Source of the DNA: JBCDIQ01 sp039024295
GTDB taxonomy: Bacteria > Bacteroidota > Bacteroidia > J057
DNA length: 12,648 nt
NCBI GenBank assembly: GCA_039024295.1
Contig: JBCDIQ010000151.1
Location: 1 to 12,648 of the forward strand
Direction of reading: 5' to 3'
In this document: piece by piece, positions 1 through 7,284 of the stretch
Layout: every line of letters starts with the position of its first letter
Position numbering within the stretch: the first letter of the stretch is position 1
Notes under the pieces: model-generated
Databases searched by the model: none
Told to the model about the DNA's origin: nothing
Seen by the model: the letters and a program-made list of their open reading frames with translations, nothing else
Made by a program: the position numbers and the translations under genes

Positions 1-117
1 AAAAAATAAATCTGGAAGGTAAAATAGTTCCTTTTACGAATCTAATCAACCCGTGTTCCTTAACTGCCACAAACAAATTTCAGATTAGGTCACTAAAAAT
101 ACCAGAGTTTGTTAGTA

Positions 118-765
118 TCAGCCCATTAAATTCTCCCACATCACATAGCTTCCGTACAGGATACAGAGCACTGAGGAAATCCACACAAATACGCTTTTCC
201 AGGTAGGGTCCAGGGCAAGCTTTCGAGAGAAGGGGAGAGATAATACCCCAGCAGCCAGTAACATGCCAAGGACTGAGCCCAATCCAAAGATAACCAGGTA
301 GGTCAAGCTGCCCAGTACATCAGGAATATTACTCATGACCAGAAGTACCATGGTACCACTGCCTGCCAAGCCGTGAATTAACCCAACTCCATATGCCAGC
401 TTATGGCTGTGCCGGTCCTGGTGAGGATGTGTATGTACCTCTGGTGTTGAATGGCTGGTGGCATGCCCTGTTTTCAGGTAATTGCCCATCCTCACTACGC
501 CTAGTGCCACCAGCATGAAGCCCACCAGGGCTTCAAAATAAGAAAAGAACCCATTGAGGAGGGTTACTTTACCTACAATAATGACAATCCCAATTAACAC
601 AATGGTGGTGGTATGCCCCAACCCCCAGAACATCCCGTCACGGGCTGCGTCTTTTAGGTTCTCTCGCTTGGTAACAATATTGCTGACCGCCAGGAGGTGA
701 TCAGCTTCAAATGCGTGGCCAAGACCTACCAGACCAGCGAACATTAAGGGTAATGAGGCTTCCAT
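118..765 (-). CDS. NicO/UreH-type nickel (or cobalt) transporter
   Basis: This 215-residue integral membrane protein probably imports nickel for the hydrogenase. It carries the H-x4-D-H signature of nickel/cobalt transporters (HAFEADH, residues 17-23), a second GLGH motif at 48-51, and GLIHGLAGSGT at 128-138. About six hydrophobic segments can be seen, near residues 5-25, 46-66, 72-92, 122-145, 150-175 and 190-210. Between the third and fourth lies a hydrophilic loop with seven histidines in 21 residues (101-121), a likely metal-binding stretch. The length suits the short UreH/NicO branch rather than the longer eight-helix NixA/HoxN transporters. It is the last gene of the hydrogenase cluster seen here, 98 bases after the NHL gene, and that position supports nickel over cobalt. 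The motif and topology are seen directly; direction of transport and metal are inferred. A related exporter function (RcnA is in the same broad family) cannot be excluded. Confidence 0.85.
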   Translation of the reverse strand: MEASLPLMFAGLVGLGHAFEADHLLAVSNIVTKRENLKDAARDGMFWGLGHTTTIVLIGIVIIVGKVTLLNGFFSYFEALVGFMLVALGVVRMGNYLKTGHATSHSTPEVHTHPHQDRHSHKLAYGVGLIHGLAGSGTMVLLVMSNIPDVLGSLTYLVIFGLGSVLGMLLAAGVLSLPFSRKLALDPTWKSVFVWISSVLCILYGSYVMWENLMG

Positions 766-799
766 ATTTAGAGTTGTCGGTTTTGTGGTTTTCAGTTGA

Positions 800-840
800 C
801 AGTTTTTCCCGCTTTGCGGGAATTCATTTCACTCAACAGT
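800..840 (+). repeat. 41-bp intergenic palindromic repeat, copy A
   Basis: This is one of three copies of a 41-bp element in the window (see also 3114-3154 and 8089-8129). It begins CAGTTTTT and ends ACTCAACAGT. A 7-bp hairpin (TTCCCGC-TTT-GCGGGAA) occupies 806-822. Ungapped identity by eye is 33/41 with copy B and 35/41 with copy C. It fills part of the 98-base gap between the NHL gene and the transporter gene, so it would lie in the leader of the transporter message. Confidence 0.8.
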
Positions 841-863
841 TTTGAGTTTGCTCATTCTTACAA

Positions 864-1967
864 TTAGCTTTCAAAATTGAGCACATACTTATTGATTCGA
901 TGATTCCCGGTGTCAGCTACCACCAAGGCACCTTGAATAGGATCAATATCCATGGCAAATGGCCAGTACAAAGTATCGGGCGTTCCGTGAAGTCCATATC
1001 GGTTTTCCCCTCCCTGACCAAAATGCTCCTGGCCAATCAACCCATCTGCAGCAGGTGAATTAGCGGTGGGCCATTGCTCATACCAAAGAATCCGGCTATT
1101 CCCCGCATCTGCCACAAAAATCCCTTGATCTGTAATCAATCCATCATACACCCAATTCAAGGTATGCGCAGCAGGATACAACCCAAATTGGTTCTGCCCA
1201 CATGCTTCCATGTCCTTCTGACCTAATATTGCTGCGGCTGGCTGGGTAAAAGCATCCTCCCAATGGTTCCATAACAACATCCTGTAACACGCAGTATCAG
1301 CCACAATCATCCGTCCATTCGTATGGATTTTCACCGCATATGGCCAAATGATGGCTTCCTTATTATAATCCTTGGTACCAAAATCCTTCTGAGCAATGAC
1401 GCGGTCCGCCTCCTGGAAAGAGGTGGTTGGAATCGACTCATAAAATAGGATTCGGCGGTTACCCGTATCAGCAACCCACAGGTGGTTCCCATCCGAGGTA
1501 ACACCATAGGGCCAATGCATGCTGGCAGCAGTTGGCGAGCCGCTGATATGCCCCAGGTTCGGCTGGTTATCGGTAAAGTTTTTCTGTCCCAACACTACAT
1601 CTGCTGGCTGTCCATTTGTCTTGGGGAATTGGTGCCAGATCAGCACCCGGTGGTTCCAGGCATCTGCCACAATGAGTCGCTCTCCATCTGACCAAATGCC
1701 TGAAGGGTACTGCAAACTGGAGGCACTTGCACCTGTTCCCTGGTTTCGTCCGGTCCCTGCTCGATCTGCTTGTCCAAGCACTACATCTGGTTCTTGGTGT
1801 TCAGCTTCAGGATAGGTGTGCCAAATAAACACCCGGTTGCGACCTGTATCGGCCACAATTAACCGATTACCCGCTACGCTTATTCCCCTGGGAGCCAAAA
1901 ATAGACTTTCCTCATCTCCTAGGAAAATCTGGTTGGTGTAGGTGAATTTCTTTTTTGTGGCCAGCAT
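864..1967 (-). CDS. NHL-repeat beta-propeller protein of the hydrogenase cluster
   Basis: A 367-residue protein built almost entirely of six NHL-type blades. The blade signature (hydrophobic-VAD-x-xNxRhhhW/Y) recurs at residues 36-49, 98-111, 163-176, 220-233, 283-296 and 348-361, a period of 57-65 residues. Five blades also carry a version of an AD-x-V-LGQ-x-F strand (starting near 60, 122, 187, 244 and 307). This predicts a closed six-bladed propeller, a fold normally used for protein or ligand binding. There is no signal peptide (the N-terminus is MLATKKKFTYTNQ) and no membrane segment, so it should be cytoplasmic, unlike many NHL proteins. It sits between hypE and the nickel transporter on the same strand. 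I infer a scaffold or assembly role tied to the hydrogenase; no catalytic site is visible. The blade 4 motif (DTACYRM) is the most degenerate. Confidence 0.9.
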   Translation of the reverse strand: MLATKKKFTYTNQIFLGDEESLFLAPRGISVAGNRLIVADTGRNRVFIWHTYPEAEHQEPDVVLGQADRAGTGRNQGTGASASSLQYPSGIWSDGERLIVADAWNHRVLIWHQFPKTNGQPADVVLGQKNFTDNQPNLGHISGSPTAASMHWPYGVTSDGNHLWVADTGNRRILFYESIPTTSFQEADRVIAQKDFGTKDYNKEAIIWPYAVKIHTNGRMIVADTACYRMLLWNHWEDAFTQPAAAILGQKDMEACGQNQFGLYPAAHTLNWVYDGLITDQGIFVADAGNSRILWYEQWPTANSPAADGLIGQEHFGQGGENRYGLHGTPDTLYWPFAMDIDPIQGALVVADTGNHRINKYVLNFES

Positions 1968-1993
1968 GGGAAAAGTTTTTAGTTTTTTTTGAA

Positions 1994-2026
1994 AACCTTG
2001 ACAGGGTTTAAAACCCTGTCAAGGTT
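1994..2026. repeat. 33-nt perfect palindrome between hypE and the NHL gene
   Basis: Two 16-base arms (AACCTTGACAGGGTTT and its reverse complement) flank a single central A at 2010. An RNA copy would form a very stable hairpin. It lies in the 78-base gap after the hypE stop. On the transcribed strand the hairpin is followed only by TTTTC and then an A-run, so it is not a canonical rho-independent terminator. An mRNA stability or processing hairpin, an attenuator, a protein-binding operator or a dispersed genomic repeat are all possible. Confidence 0.85.
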
Positions 2027-2045
2027 ATTCCTGGTTAGTTGATTC

Positions 2046-3086
2046 TCAACAAATACGCGGTAATTGCTCGCCCGGCAGCATGTTGACAATCCGCTGTCCC
2101 CCAATGAGGCTGGTGAGCACTACCTTTCCGGGATGCTCTTCGGTCACTTCTCCAATAATGGCTGCCCGCTGTCCTTTTTGATGCTGATGAAGACAATCTA
2201 CTACCGCTTCTGCGGCTTCAGCTTTTACAAACGTCACAAACAATCCTTCATTGGCCACATACAAGGGATCCAGCCCAAGCATTTCACACGCACCTGCAAC
2301 CTGATCGTCCATCGGCAAGCTCTTTTGAAACAGGTCAATGCCCATTTGTCCCTGATGGGCGATCTCAGCCATGACAGTTCCCAAACCGCCCCGGGTAGGA
2401 TCACGGAAAAAGTGGATGTCTTCGCCAAAGTGATCGAGTAGATCAAGCGTGAGATCACTTAAAAAGGTGGAATCTGTTTCCACATCCGTCTCAAACTCCA
2501 ACCCTTCACGCTTTGACATGATACAAATCCCATGATTCGCTAGAGGGCCACTCAGGATAATTTTGTCCCCCACTTCAACCCGACTCATGTGAATAGAAGC
2601 CTTCGGGTGATAGGTGCCAATTCCGGTAGTATTGATGAAAATCTTATCGCCTTTTCCCCTTTCTACCACCTTGGTATCCCCCGTTACCACATGAACACCT
2701 GCGGCTGCACACGCATTTCGAATAGCCACCAATACCTCCCATAACTCTGCAATTTCCAGTCCTTCTTCCAAAATGAGTCCCAACGAGAGAAACTTGGGAA
2801 TTGCCCCACACATTGCCAGATCATTTACGGTCCCGTTCACTGCCAAATCCCCAATATTCCCACCAGGAAAGAAAATGGGGGAAACAACAAAAGAGTCAGT
2901 CGTAAAAGCAACGGGTCCTTCTATGTCTAGCTTGGCCCCATCATGCTGCTCCCGTAGCCAGACATTGTCCAGTAAGGAAAATACCCCTGCATCCAGCAGC
3001 CGATGGGTAAGTACGCCACCACTCCCATGCCCCAAGTTGATGGTATCAAAATCGAGTTTGGGCATTGGGCAGGAAATGTTCAACAT
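2046..3086 (-). CDS. hypE: Hydrogenase maturation protein HypE (carbamoyl dehydratase)
   Basis: HypE receives a carbamoyl group from HypF on its C-terminal cysteine and dehydrates it with ATP to a thiocyanate, the source of the active-site cyanide ligands. The 346-residue length is normal. Family motifs are in order: GHGSGG (19-24), TTDSFVVSP (62-70), the ATP-binding GGNIGDLAVNGT segment (75-86), VTGDTKVV (134-141) and RDPTRGGL (228-235). The protein ends in PRIC, so the essential terminal cysteine (346) is intact. The first ATG is used here, but methionine 8 (start at 3065) is equally possible because the conserved GHGSGG is usually closer to the N-terminus. It lies 153 bases after hypD, separated by repeat-rich DNA. 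It would act in the cytoplasm with HypF and the HypC-HypD complex. Confidence 0.97.
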   Translation of the reverse strand: MLNISCPMPKLDFDTINLGHGSGGVLTHRLLDAGVFSLLDNVWLREQHDGAKLDIEGPVAFTTDSFVVSPIFFPGGNIGDLAVNGTVNDLAMCGAIPKFLSLGLILEEGLEIAELWEVLVAIRNACAAAGVHVVTGDTKVVERGKGDKIFINTTGIGTYHPKASIHMSRVEVGDKIILSGPLANHGICIMSKREGLEFETDVETDSTFLSDLTLDLLDHFGEDIHFFRDPTRGGLGTVMAEIAHQGQMGIDLFQKSLPMDDQVAGACEMLGLDPLYVANEGLFVTFVKAEAAEAVVDCLHQHQKGQRAAIIGEVTEEHPGKVVLTSLIGGQRIVNMLPGEQLPRIC

Positions 3087-3113
3087 ATCGTTCAGTTTTC
3101 AGTTTTCGGTAAT

Positions 3114-3154
3114 CAGTTTTTACCGCTCTGCGGAATTACGCTTTACTCAACAGT
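3114..3154 (+). repeat. 41-bp intergenic palindromic repeat, copy B
   Basis: The second copy of the 41-bp element lies in the hypD-hypE gap, in the same orientation as copy A. The central hairpin is CCGC-TCT-GCGG (3123-3133). The ends CAGTTTTT and ACTCAACAGT are identical to those of the other copies. It is preceded by a degenerate string of CAGTTTT units (3092-3119) that runs towards the hypE start. Confidence 0.8.
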
Positions 3155-3173
3155 GCTCAGTTGAATCGAACGA

Positions 3174-3230
3174 CAGTTGCCAGTGAGAAAAAGTCAACTT
3201 TTTCTGCTGCAAACCGAAAACTGGCAACTG
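3174..3230. repeat. Nested inverted repeats downstream of hypD
   Basis: An outer pair of perfect 11-base arms (CAGTTGCCAGT at 3174-3184 and ACTGGCAACTG at 3220-3230) encloses an inner pair of perfect 9-base arms (AGAAAAAGT at 3186-3194 and ACTTTTTCT at 3197-3205, two bases apart). The hypD stop codon is 10 bases beyond the outer right arm. The arrangement could form a cruciform or a branched RNA structure at the end of hypD. The inner stem is too AT-rich to call a terminator with confidence. Confidence 0.75.
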
Positions 3231-3239
3231 AGAAATTAT

Positions 3240-4331
3240 TTACACTGTGGCTTTCGCAAAATGATAATAGGCCGCACAGGCACCTTCAGACGAAACCATA
3301 GGAGCACCCAGCGGATTAAGGGGCGTACACTTCTTGCCAAACTGGGAGCACTGGTGGGGCTTTTTCAAGCCACGAAGTACCGCACCTGCCATACACTCTT
3401 TGGATTCTTCGGCTTTTTCGATGTTTACATCGTACTTGATGTTGGCGTCAAACTGCTGGTACATGGGCTGTACCTCCAGGCCACTGGCGGGAATGGTGCC
3501 GATGCCTCTCCACTCACGGTCAGTAGTTTCAAACACACTGGAAACCACCTTTTGAGCTTCTGGATTTCCTTCTTTGCGGACCACGCGTGCATATTGGTTC
3601 TCCAACTCGTGCCGCCCTTCTTCCAACTGCTTGATGGTCATCAATATTCCCTGGACCAAATCTACAGGCTCAAAGCCTGTAACCACGACAGGAACCTCAT
3701 AGGCATCTACGAGGGGTTGGTATTCCTCAATTCCCATGATGGTGCACACATGGCCTGCGGCCAGGAATCCCTCGATGACGCACTCTGGGTCGTCCATTAC
3801 CGCCTTTATTGCAGGAGGCACCAGTACCTGGGAGGCTAGGATGCTAAAGTTCTCCAGGCCTGCACGTTGGGCATGGATTACTGAAAGAGCATTGGCAGGG
3901 GCAGTGGTTTCAAACCCTACTGCGAAGAAGACAAACTCCTTTTCAGGGTTTTCATTTGCCATGCGAACCGCCTCCAGGGGAGAATACACCACCCGAATGT
4001 CAGCCCCGGCAGCTTTTGCCTGCTGAAGGCTGTGATGCGAACCCGGCACACGCAGCATATCGCCAAATGAGCAGATGGTCACGCCCTTTTCCTCTGCAAG
4101 GTAAACTGCTTTATCAATCAAGTTGAGGGGAGTCACACATACCGGGCAACCTGGACCGTGAACCATGGTGATTTCATCAGGCAGCAGGCTCAATACGCCA
4201 TTTTTTACCAGGCTGTGGGTTTGGCCGCCACAGACTTCCATGATGGTCCATTCTCGCGTTACAATGGAATGCAACTGATCCAAGTACCTTCTGACCGTAT
4301 CTGGATCTCTGTATTCTGAAAGGAATTTCAT
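3240..4331 (-). CDS. hypD: Hydrogenase maturation protein HypD (Fe-S scaffold for Fe(CN)2CO)
   Basis: HypD is the iron-sulfur protein that, with HypC, holds the Fe(CN)2CO unit while the ligands are added. At 363 residues it is full length. It shows the family's cysteine sites: MEVCGGQTH (Cys34, His39), HGPGCPVCVTP (Cys62, Cys65), then SFGDMLRVPGS (88-98) and FFAVGFETTAPA (135-146). The C-terminal [4Fe-4S] cysteines are at 313, 328, 335 and 352. The start follows from the family's normal N-terminus, and no Shine-Dalgarno sequence is seen. Its leader on the coding strand carries CCACAAAA twice, 21 bases apart, the nearer copy three bases before the ATG. It is downstream of hypC, its obligate partner, by 70 bases. 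Confidence 0.97.
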   Translation of the reverse strand: MKFLSEYRDPDTVRRYLDQLHSIVTREWTIMEVCGGQTHSLVKNGVLSLLPDEITMVHGPGCPVCVTPLNLIDKAVYLAEEKGVTICSFGDMLRVPGSHHSLQQAKAAGADIRVVYSPLEAVRMANENPEKEFVFFAVGFETTAPANALSVIHAQRAGLENFSILASQVLVPPAIKAVMDDPECVIEGFLAAGHVCTIMGIEEYQPLVDAYEVPVVVTGFEPVDLVQGILMTIKQLEEGRHELENQYARVVRKEGNPEAQKVVSSVFETTDREWRGIGTIPASGLEVQPMYQQFDANIKYDVNIEKAEESKECMAGAVLRGLKKPHQCSQFGKKCTPLNPLGAPMVSSEGACAAYYHFAKATV

Positions 4332-4371
4332 CGCTTTTGTGGTTGGATTAATTCGTTTTGTGGGTTAATAA

Positions 4372-4423
4372 TGCGGGGAAGTAGTCCGTGCTAACAAAAC
4401 ATCAACTGTTCTGCGGGGAAGTA
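4372..4423. repeat. Short direct repeat spanning the hypC 3' end
   Basis: The 12-mer TGCGGGGAAGTA occurs at 4372-4383 (after the hypC stop) and at 4412-4423 (inside the last hypC codons), 40 bases apart. Allowing one inserted base, the match extends by about three more. It looks like a small duplication of the end of hypC. The 70-base hypC-hypD gap also holds two copies of TTTTGTGG (4335-4342 and 4356-4363). Confidence 0.6.
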
Positions 4424-4686
4424 TCTGACCCAAAGGTGCTCATCCCCAGTTCATCTAATTCTCCAATCTCTTCTAGGTAGCTGAACACACGCTGAGCCTC
4501 CACCTCATCAACTTTGCTGATGGCAACGCCAACGTGGACGAGTACATAGTCGCCTATTTCAGCCGACTTGAGCATCTCAAGACTGGCTTCTTTTATAATC
4601 CCTCCGAAAGAGACACGGGCAATACGGGATTTCCCCTCATACCGGGATTCAATAGATTGAATTTTCCCTGGAATCGCTAAACACAT
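4402..4686 (-). CDS. hypC: Hydrogenase assembly chaperone HypC/HupF
   Basis: HypC is the small chaperone that shuttles iron between HypD and the immature large subunit. The N-terminus is the diagnostic MCLAIPG, with the functional cysteine at position 2 after the initiator. The typical beta-barrel pattern follows, including a GDYVLVHVGVAISKVDEVEA segment around residues 45-64. At 94 residues it is slightly long for the family; the last 15 or so residues (GMSTFGSDTSPQNS) are a polar tail whose codons are part of a short duplication (4372-4423). It lies only 12 bases after the hypF stop, suggesting coupled expression with hypF. Only one HypC-type gene is present in the window, so it probably serves both HypD and HupL. 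Confidence 0.97.
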   Translation of the reverse strand: MCLAIPGKIQSIESRYEGKSRIARVSFGGIIKEASLEMLKSAEIGDYVLVHVGVAISKVDEVEAQRVFSYLEEIGELDELGMSTFGSDTSPQNS

Positions 4687-4698
4687 GGTTTTTTAAAC

Positions 4699-7023
4699 TT
4701 ATATGGTTTTTCTAATATAAGATACAGAATCGGAAGATGAAATCAAACTGAGGTGGTGAACCACCTGTCCAAAGGAGAGACTTTCATCATTGGAAGATAA
4801 TTCCTGGTGCATGAGCAGGTCAAATTGCTCACTAAGCACATGGTGACACATGTCTACTAGGAGGGCGTTCTGAAAAACACCTCCACTAAAGGCAATCTTT
4901 CTTACCTCATGATATTCGGCCACGTGCTGAATCCATTGTACCAAGGAAAGATGGAAGCGTGCTGCCAAAATCTCCTTCGATGTTCCATTCAACAGTCCTT
5001 GCTGCACATGCAGCAACAGGCTTGAGGGATTAAGTACTAATCCAAAAGGCTCAAATTCTTCAAATGCAGAAAGATGTGAATGTTCCTGCCACCCTTTTCT
5101 GGCCAGCCTTTCCAATTTCATCGCAGCTTCCCCCTCATAGGTTTGCACATCACAAATTCCCAGAACTGCAGCGACTGCATCAAACAATCGGCCCATACTT
5201 GAGGTCTGGCGTTTCGTAGGCTGGCGCAACAATTTTTGATAGAACGTCCATTCCATTTCAGAAAACATGGATTGGATTCCCTCCAAAGACTCCGGGGAAT
5301 TTCCCAAAAAAGCCAGCGCTGCTACTCGGGGTTCCATCGCCATTTTTTCACCCAGAAAATGTGGCACCTCCTGAAGATGCGCCACTCGTCTTATTTCCCG
5401 ATTGGCATACAGCAGCATTTCACTTCCCCAAACCTGGTGGTCATGCCCTAATCCTGTGCCATCCCAGATGCCCCCCAGAACAGGCGCTTGTGTATCCATC
5501 ATCTCATGCTCCCCCAAAATAGCAGCAAAATGAGCTTCATGATGCTGTATCTGTATCAAAGGAACGCCCCACTCGTTTGCAAGGGCCTTTCCTAGCTTGG
5601 TAGACGCATATTCTGGATGGAGATCGGTGATTACTTCTTGGGGGGTTGTTCTAAACAATCCCAGAAAGTGATTCAGCACGTACCGGAATCGCTCTTCTGT
5701 TCGATAATCTTCCAGCTTTCCCAAGTACTGGCTGGTGTACATGTGCTGCTGATGTAGGAGCGAAAAAGAACTCTTTAACTGCCCTCCCATCGCTAGGATG
5801 CTCGATTGAGCATGGTCAAATATCTTTTTGTGGGTAATCCCGGGAGCAATGCCCCTTCCACGCCTCAGTAAAATTGGCGTCTGTGAACTTGAACTAATTT
5901 GCCAAACAGAATCATCCTGTGGCATGGCGATCGGACGATCGTGCAGGAGAAACTTATCGGCTACACTGCCGAGATATTGGTGGCAGTTCGCCAGGTCAAA
6001 TCCAATGGGCGCACCCGAGAAGTTCCCACTGGTGGCCACCAATGGTCGATCAGCTGCTTCAGCCAATAAATGGAGAAGCGGAGCAGATGGAAGCATGACC
6101 CCGACTTTATCCAATCCAGGTACTAAGGCATCCAGGGCCAGGTCAATCTCACTTTCTTGCTTGAACGCTAGCAATACAATGGGTTTTACCCTTCCCACCA
6201 GTACAGCAGTTTCTTTCTCAGAAGCGTGGGCAAATTTTCTGACCATCTCCATATCCTTTACAAGGATCGCCAGGGGTTTAGCCTTTCGATGTTTACGCTT
6301 GCGAAGGGCCATGACTGCCTGCTCGGAGGTGGCGTCTGCCATAAGTAAAAAGCCTCCAATGCCCAGCACAGCGACTATCTCTCCTTCCTTCAATGCCTTT
6401 GCTCCAGCTTGAATAGCCGCATTTTCATCTTCGAGGCTTTCCCCTTCCCTGTCCGTAAGCCAAAGGTTAATGCCACATTCATGGCAGGAATTGGTTTGAG
6501 AAAAAAATCGCCTATGCAAGGGGTCTTCGTACTCCTGCAAACAACTGCGACATTGCTGCCAAGGAGCCATTGTGGTGGTATGGCGATCATAAGGCAAGGA
6601 AGTGATCAGTGAATACCTAGGCCCACACTGGGTACAGCTAATGAAAGGATATTGGTACCTTCTGTTTTCAGGGTCTGACATTTCTGCCAAACAATCCTTA
6701 CATACATCCAGATCAGGGGTTAGCACCAACCGAGGTGTCTCCTTACTATCACTCTCCCGAATCGAAAAATCCTCAAATGGAACAAAAGATTTTTCTTCTC
6801 GCCGTACCTGATGGATTTCTGATATATCCGGAGCCTTATTCAGGATAAAGCCAATGGCAGCTTCTAGCTTTTCTGCTTCCCCACTCAATTCGATTTTAAC
6901 TCCTTGAGGCCCATTGAGTACCCATCCGGTAAGCCCCGCTTCAGTGGCTTGCCGGTATACATGAGGGCGAAAACCGACCCCTTGCACCTTTCCTTCAATA
7001 TGGAGGGCAATCGTTTTGAGCAT
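4699..7023 (-). CDS. hypF: Carbamoyltransferase HypF
   Basis: HypF makes carbamoyl-AMP from carbamoyl phosphate and ATP and transfers the carbamoyl group to HypE. From the chosen start it has 774 residues. Domains are an acylphosphatase domain (1-90, motif VQGVGFRP), two zinc fingers from four CxxC pairs (108/111, 130/133, 158/161, 180/183), a YrdC-like domain (about 200-390, KRKHRKAKPLAIL), and a Kae1-like domain with HHEAH (494-498), SMGRLFDAVAA (609-619) and GGVFQN (714-719). The frame stays open 39 codons upstream to an ATG at 7140, but I prefer 7023 because MLKTIALHIEGKVQGVGF fits the normal HypF N-terminus and the upstream residues look unrelated. Two motifs deviate from the usual family form: GLGHDHQVWGSE (524-535) and SSNDESLSFGQ (743-753). 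Confidence 0.96.
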   Translation of the reverse strand: MLKTIALHIEGKVQGVGFRPHVYRQATEAGLTGWVLNGPQGVKIELSGEAEKLEAAIGFILNKAPDISEIHQVRREEKSFVPFEDFSIRESDSKETPRLVLTPDLDVCKDCLAEMSDPENRRYQYPFISCTQCGPRYSLITSLPYDRHTTTMAPWQQCRSCLQEYEDPLHRRFFSQTNSCHECGINLWLTDREGESLEDENAAIQAGAKALKEGEIVAVLGIGGFLLMADATSEQAVMALRKRKHRKAKPLAILVKDMEMVRKFAHASEKETAVLVGRVKPIVLLAFKQESEIDLALDALVPGLDKVGVMLPSAPLLHLLAEAADRPLVATSGNFSGAPIGFDLANCHQYLGSVADKFLLHDRPIAMPQDDSVWQISSSSQTPILLRRGRGIAPGITHKKIFDHAQSSILAMGGQLKSSFSLLHQQHMYTSQYLGKLEDYRTEERFRYVLNHFLGLFRTTPQEVITDLHPEYASTKLGKALANEWGVPLIQIQHHEAHFAAILGEHEMMDTQAPVLGGIWDGTGLGHDHQVWGSEMLLYANREIRRVAHLQEVPHFLGEKMAMEPRVAALAFLGNSPESLEGIQSMFSEMEWTFYQKLLRQPTKRQTSSMGRLFDAVAAVLGICDVQTYEGEAAMKLERLARKGWQEHSHLSAFEEFEPFGLVLNPSSLLLHVQQGLLNGTSKEILAARFHLSLVQWIQHVAEYHEVRKIAFSGGVFQNALLVDMCHHVLSEQFDLLMHQELSSNDESLSFGQVVHHLSLISSSDSVSYIRKTI

Positions 7024-7195
7024 GTTTGTTTGCTGCAGAATGGACCAAATGCTACGAAAGGTCCTGATAAAATTTGTGGCTCTTTGACAATTTGCGTGGA
7101 ATCTCTTAATCAGGGCATCATATTGATGGAAGTCGAGCAACTCAGCAAGGCGTAAAATAGATTTTCAATTGCCTGTTAGATGTCTCGACAAGCTC

Positions 7196-7243
7196 GACAT
7201 GACAGCGACCTGATCGCTTGACATGAAAGCGAACCGATCACTC
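7196..7243. repeat. Imperfect 24-bp tandem repeat in the hypB-hypF gap
   Basis: Two adjacent 24-base units (7196-7219 and 7220-7243) both begin GACATGA and match at 19 of 24 positions. TCGCTT (7214-7219) and AAGCGA (7227-7232) are perfect inverted arms around a 7-base loop, so the junction can fold. Directly before it, CTCGACAAGCTCGACATGAC (7184-7203) resembles a kind of dispersed intergenic repeat I recall from several bacterial phyla. The rest of the 261-base gap (7024-7284) holds no gene that I can support. Confidence 0.7.
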
Positions 7244-7284
7244 ACAGAATTGTGAAAGAACCAAATGTGTTTACATCATCTGGA

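Noticed and set aside
1..117. Possible start of another minus-strand gene after the transporter
   Set aside because: A frame is open from about 83 to the window edge with only GTG/TTG as possible starts and no recognisable motif in about 25 residues. Too short to support; I see nothing else in this stretch.
1994..2026. Rho-independent terminator after hypE
   Set aside because: The hairpin is strong, but on the transcribed strand it is followed by TTTTC and then an A-run, and a co-directional gene follows closely.
5828..6412. Long plus-strand frame of 194 codons within hypF, and similar plus-strand frames in hypD, hypE, hypB and the NHL gene
   Set aside because: They lie antisense to well-supported genes, show low-complexity or motif-free translations, and have no family match I can see.
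7024..7140. N-terminal extension of HypF by 39 residues from an upstream in-frame ATG
   Set aside because: HypF proteins begin with the acylphosphatase domain, which starts at the 7023 ATG; the extension is unlike any part of the family and lies in a gap with other non-coding repeats.
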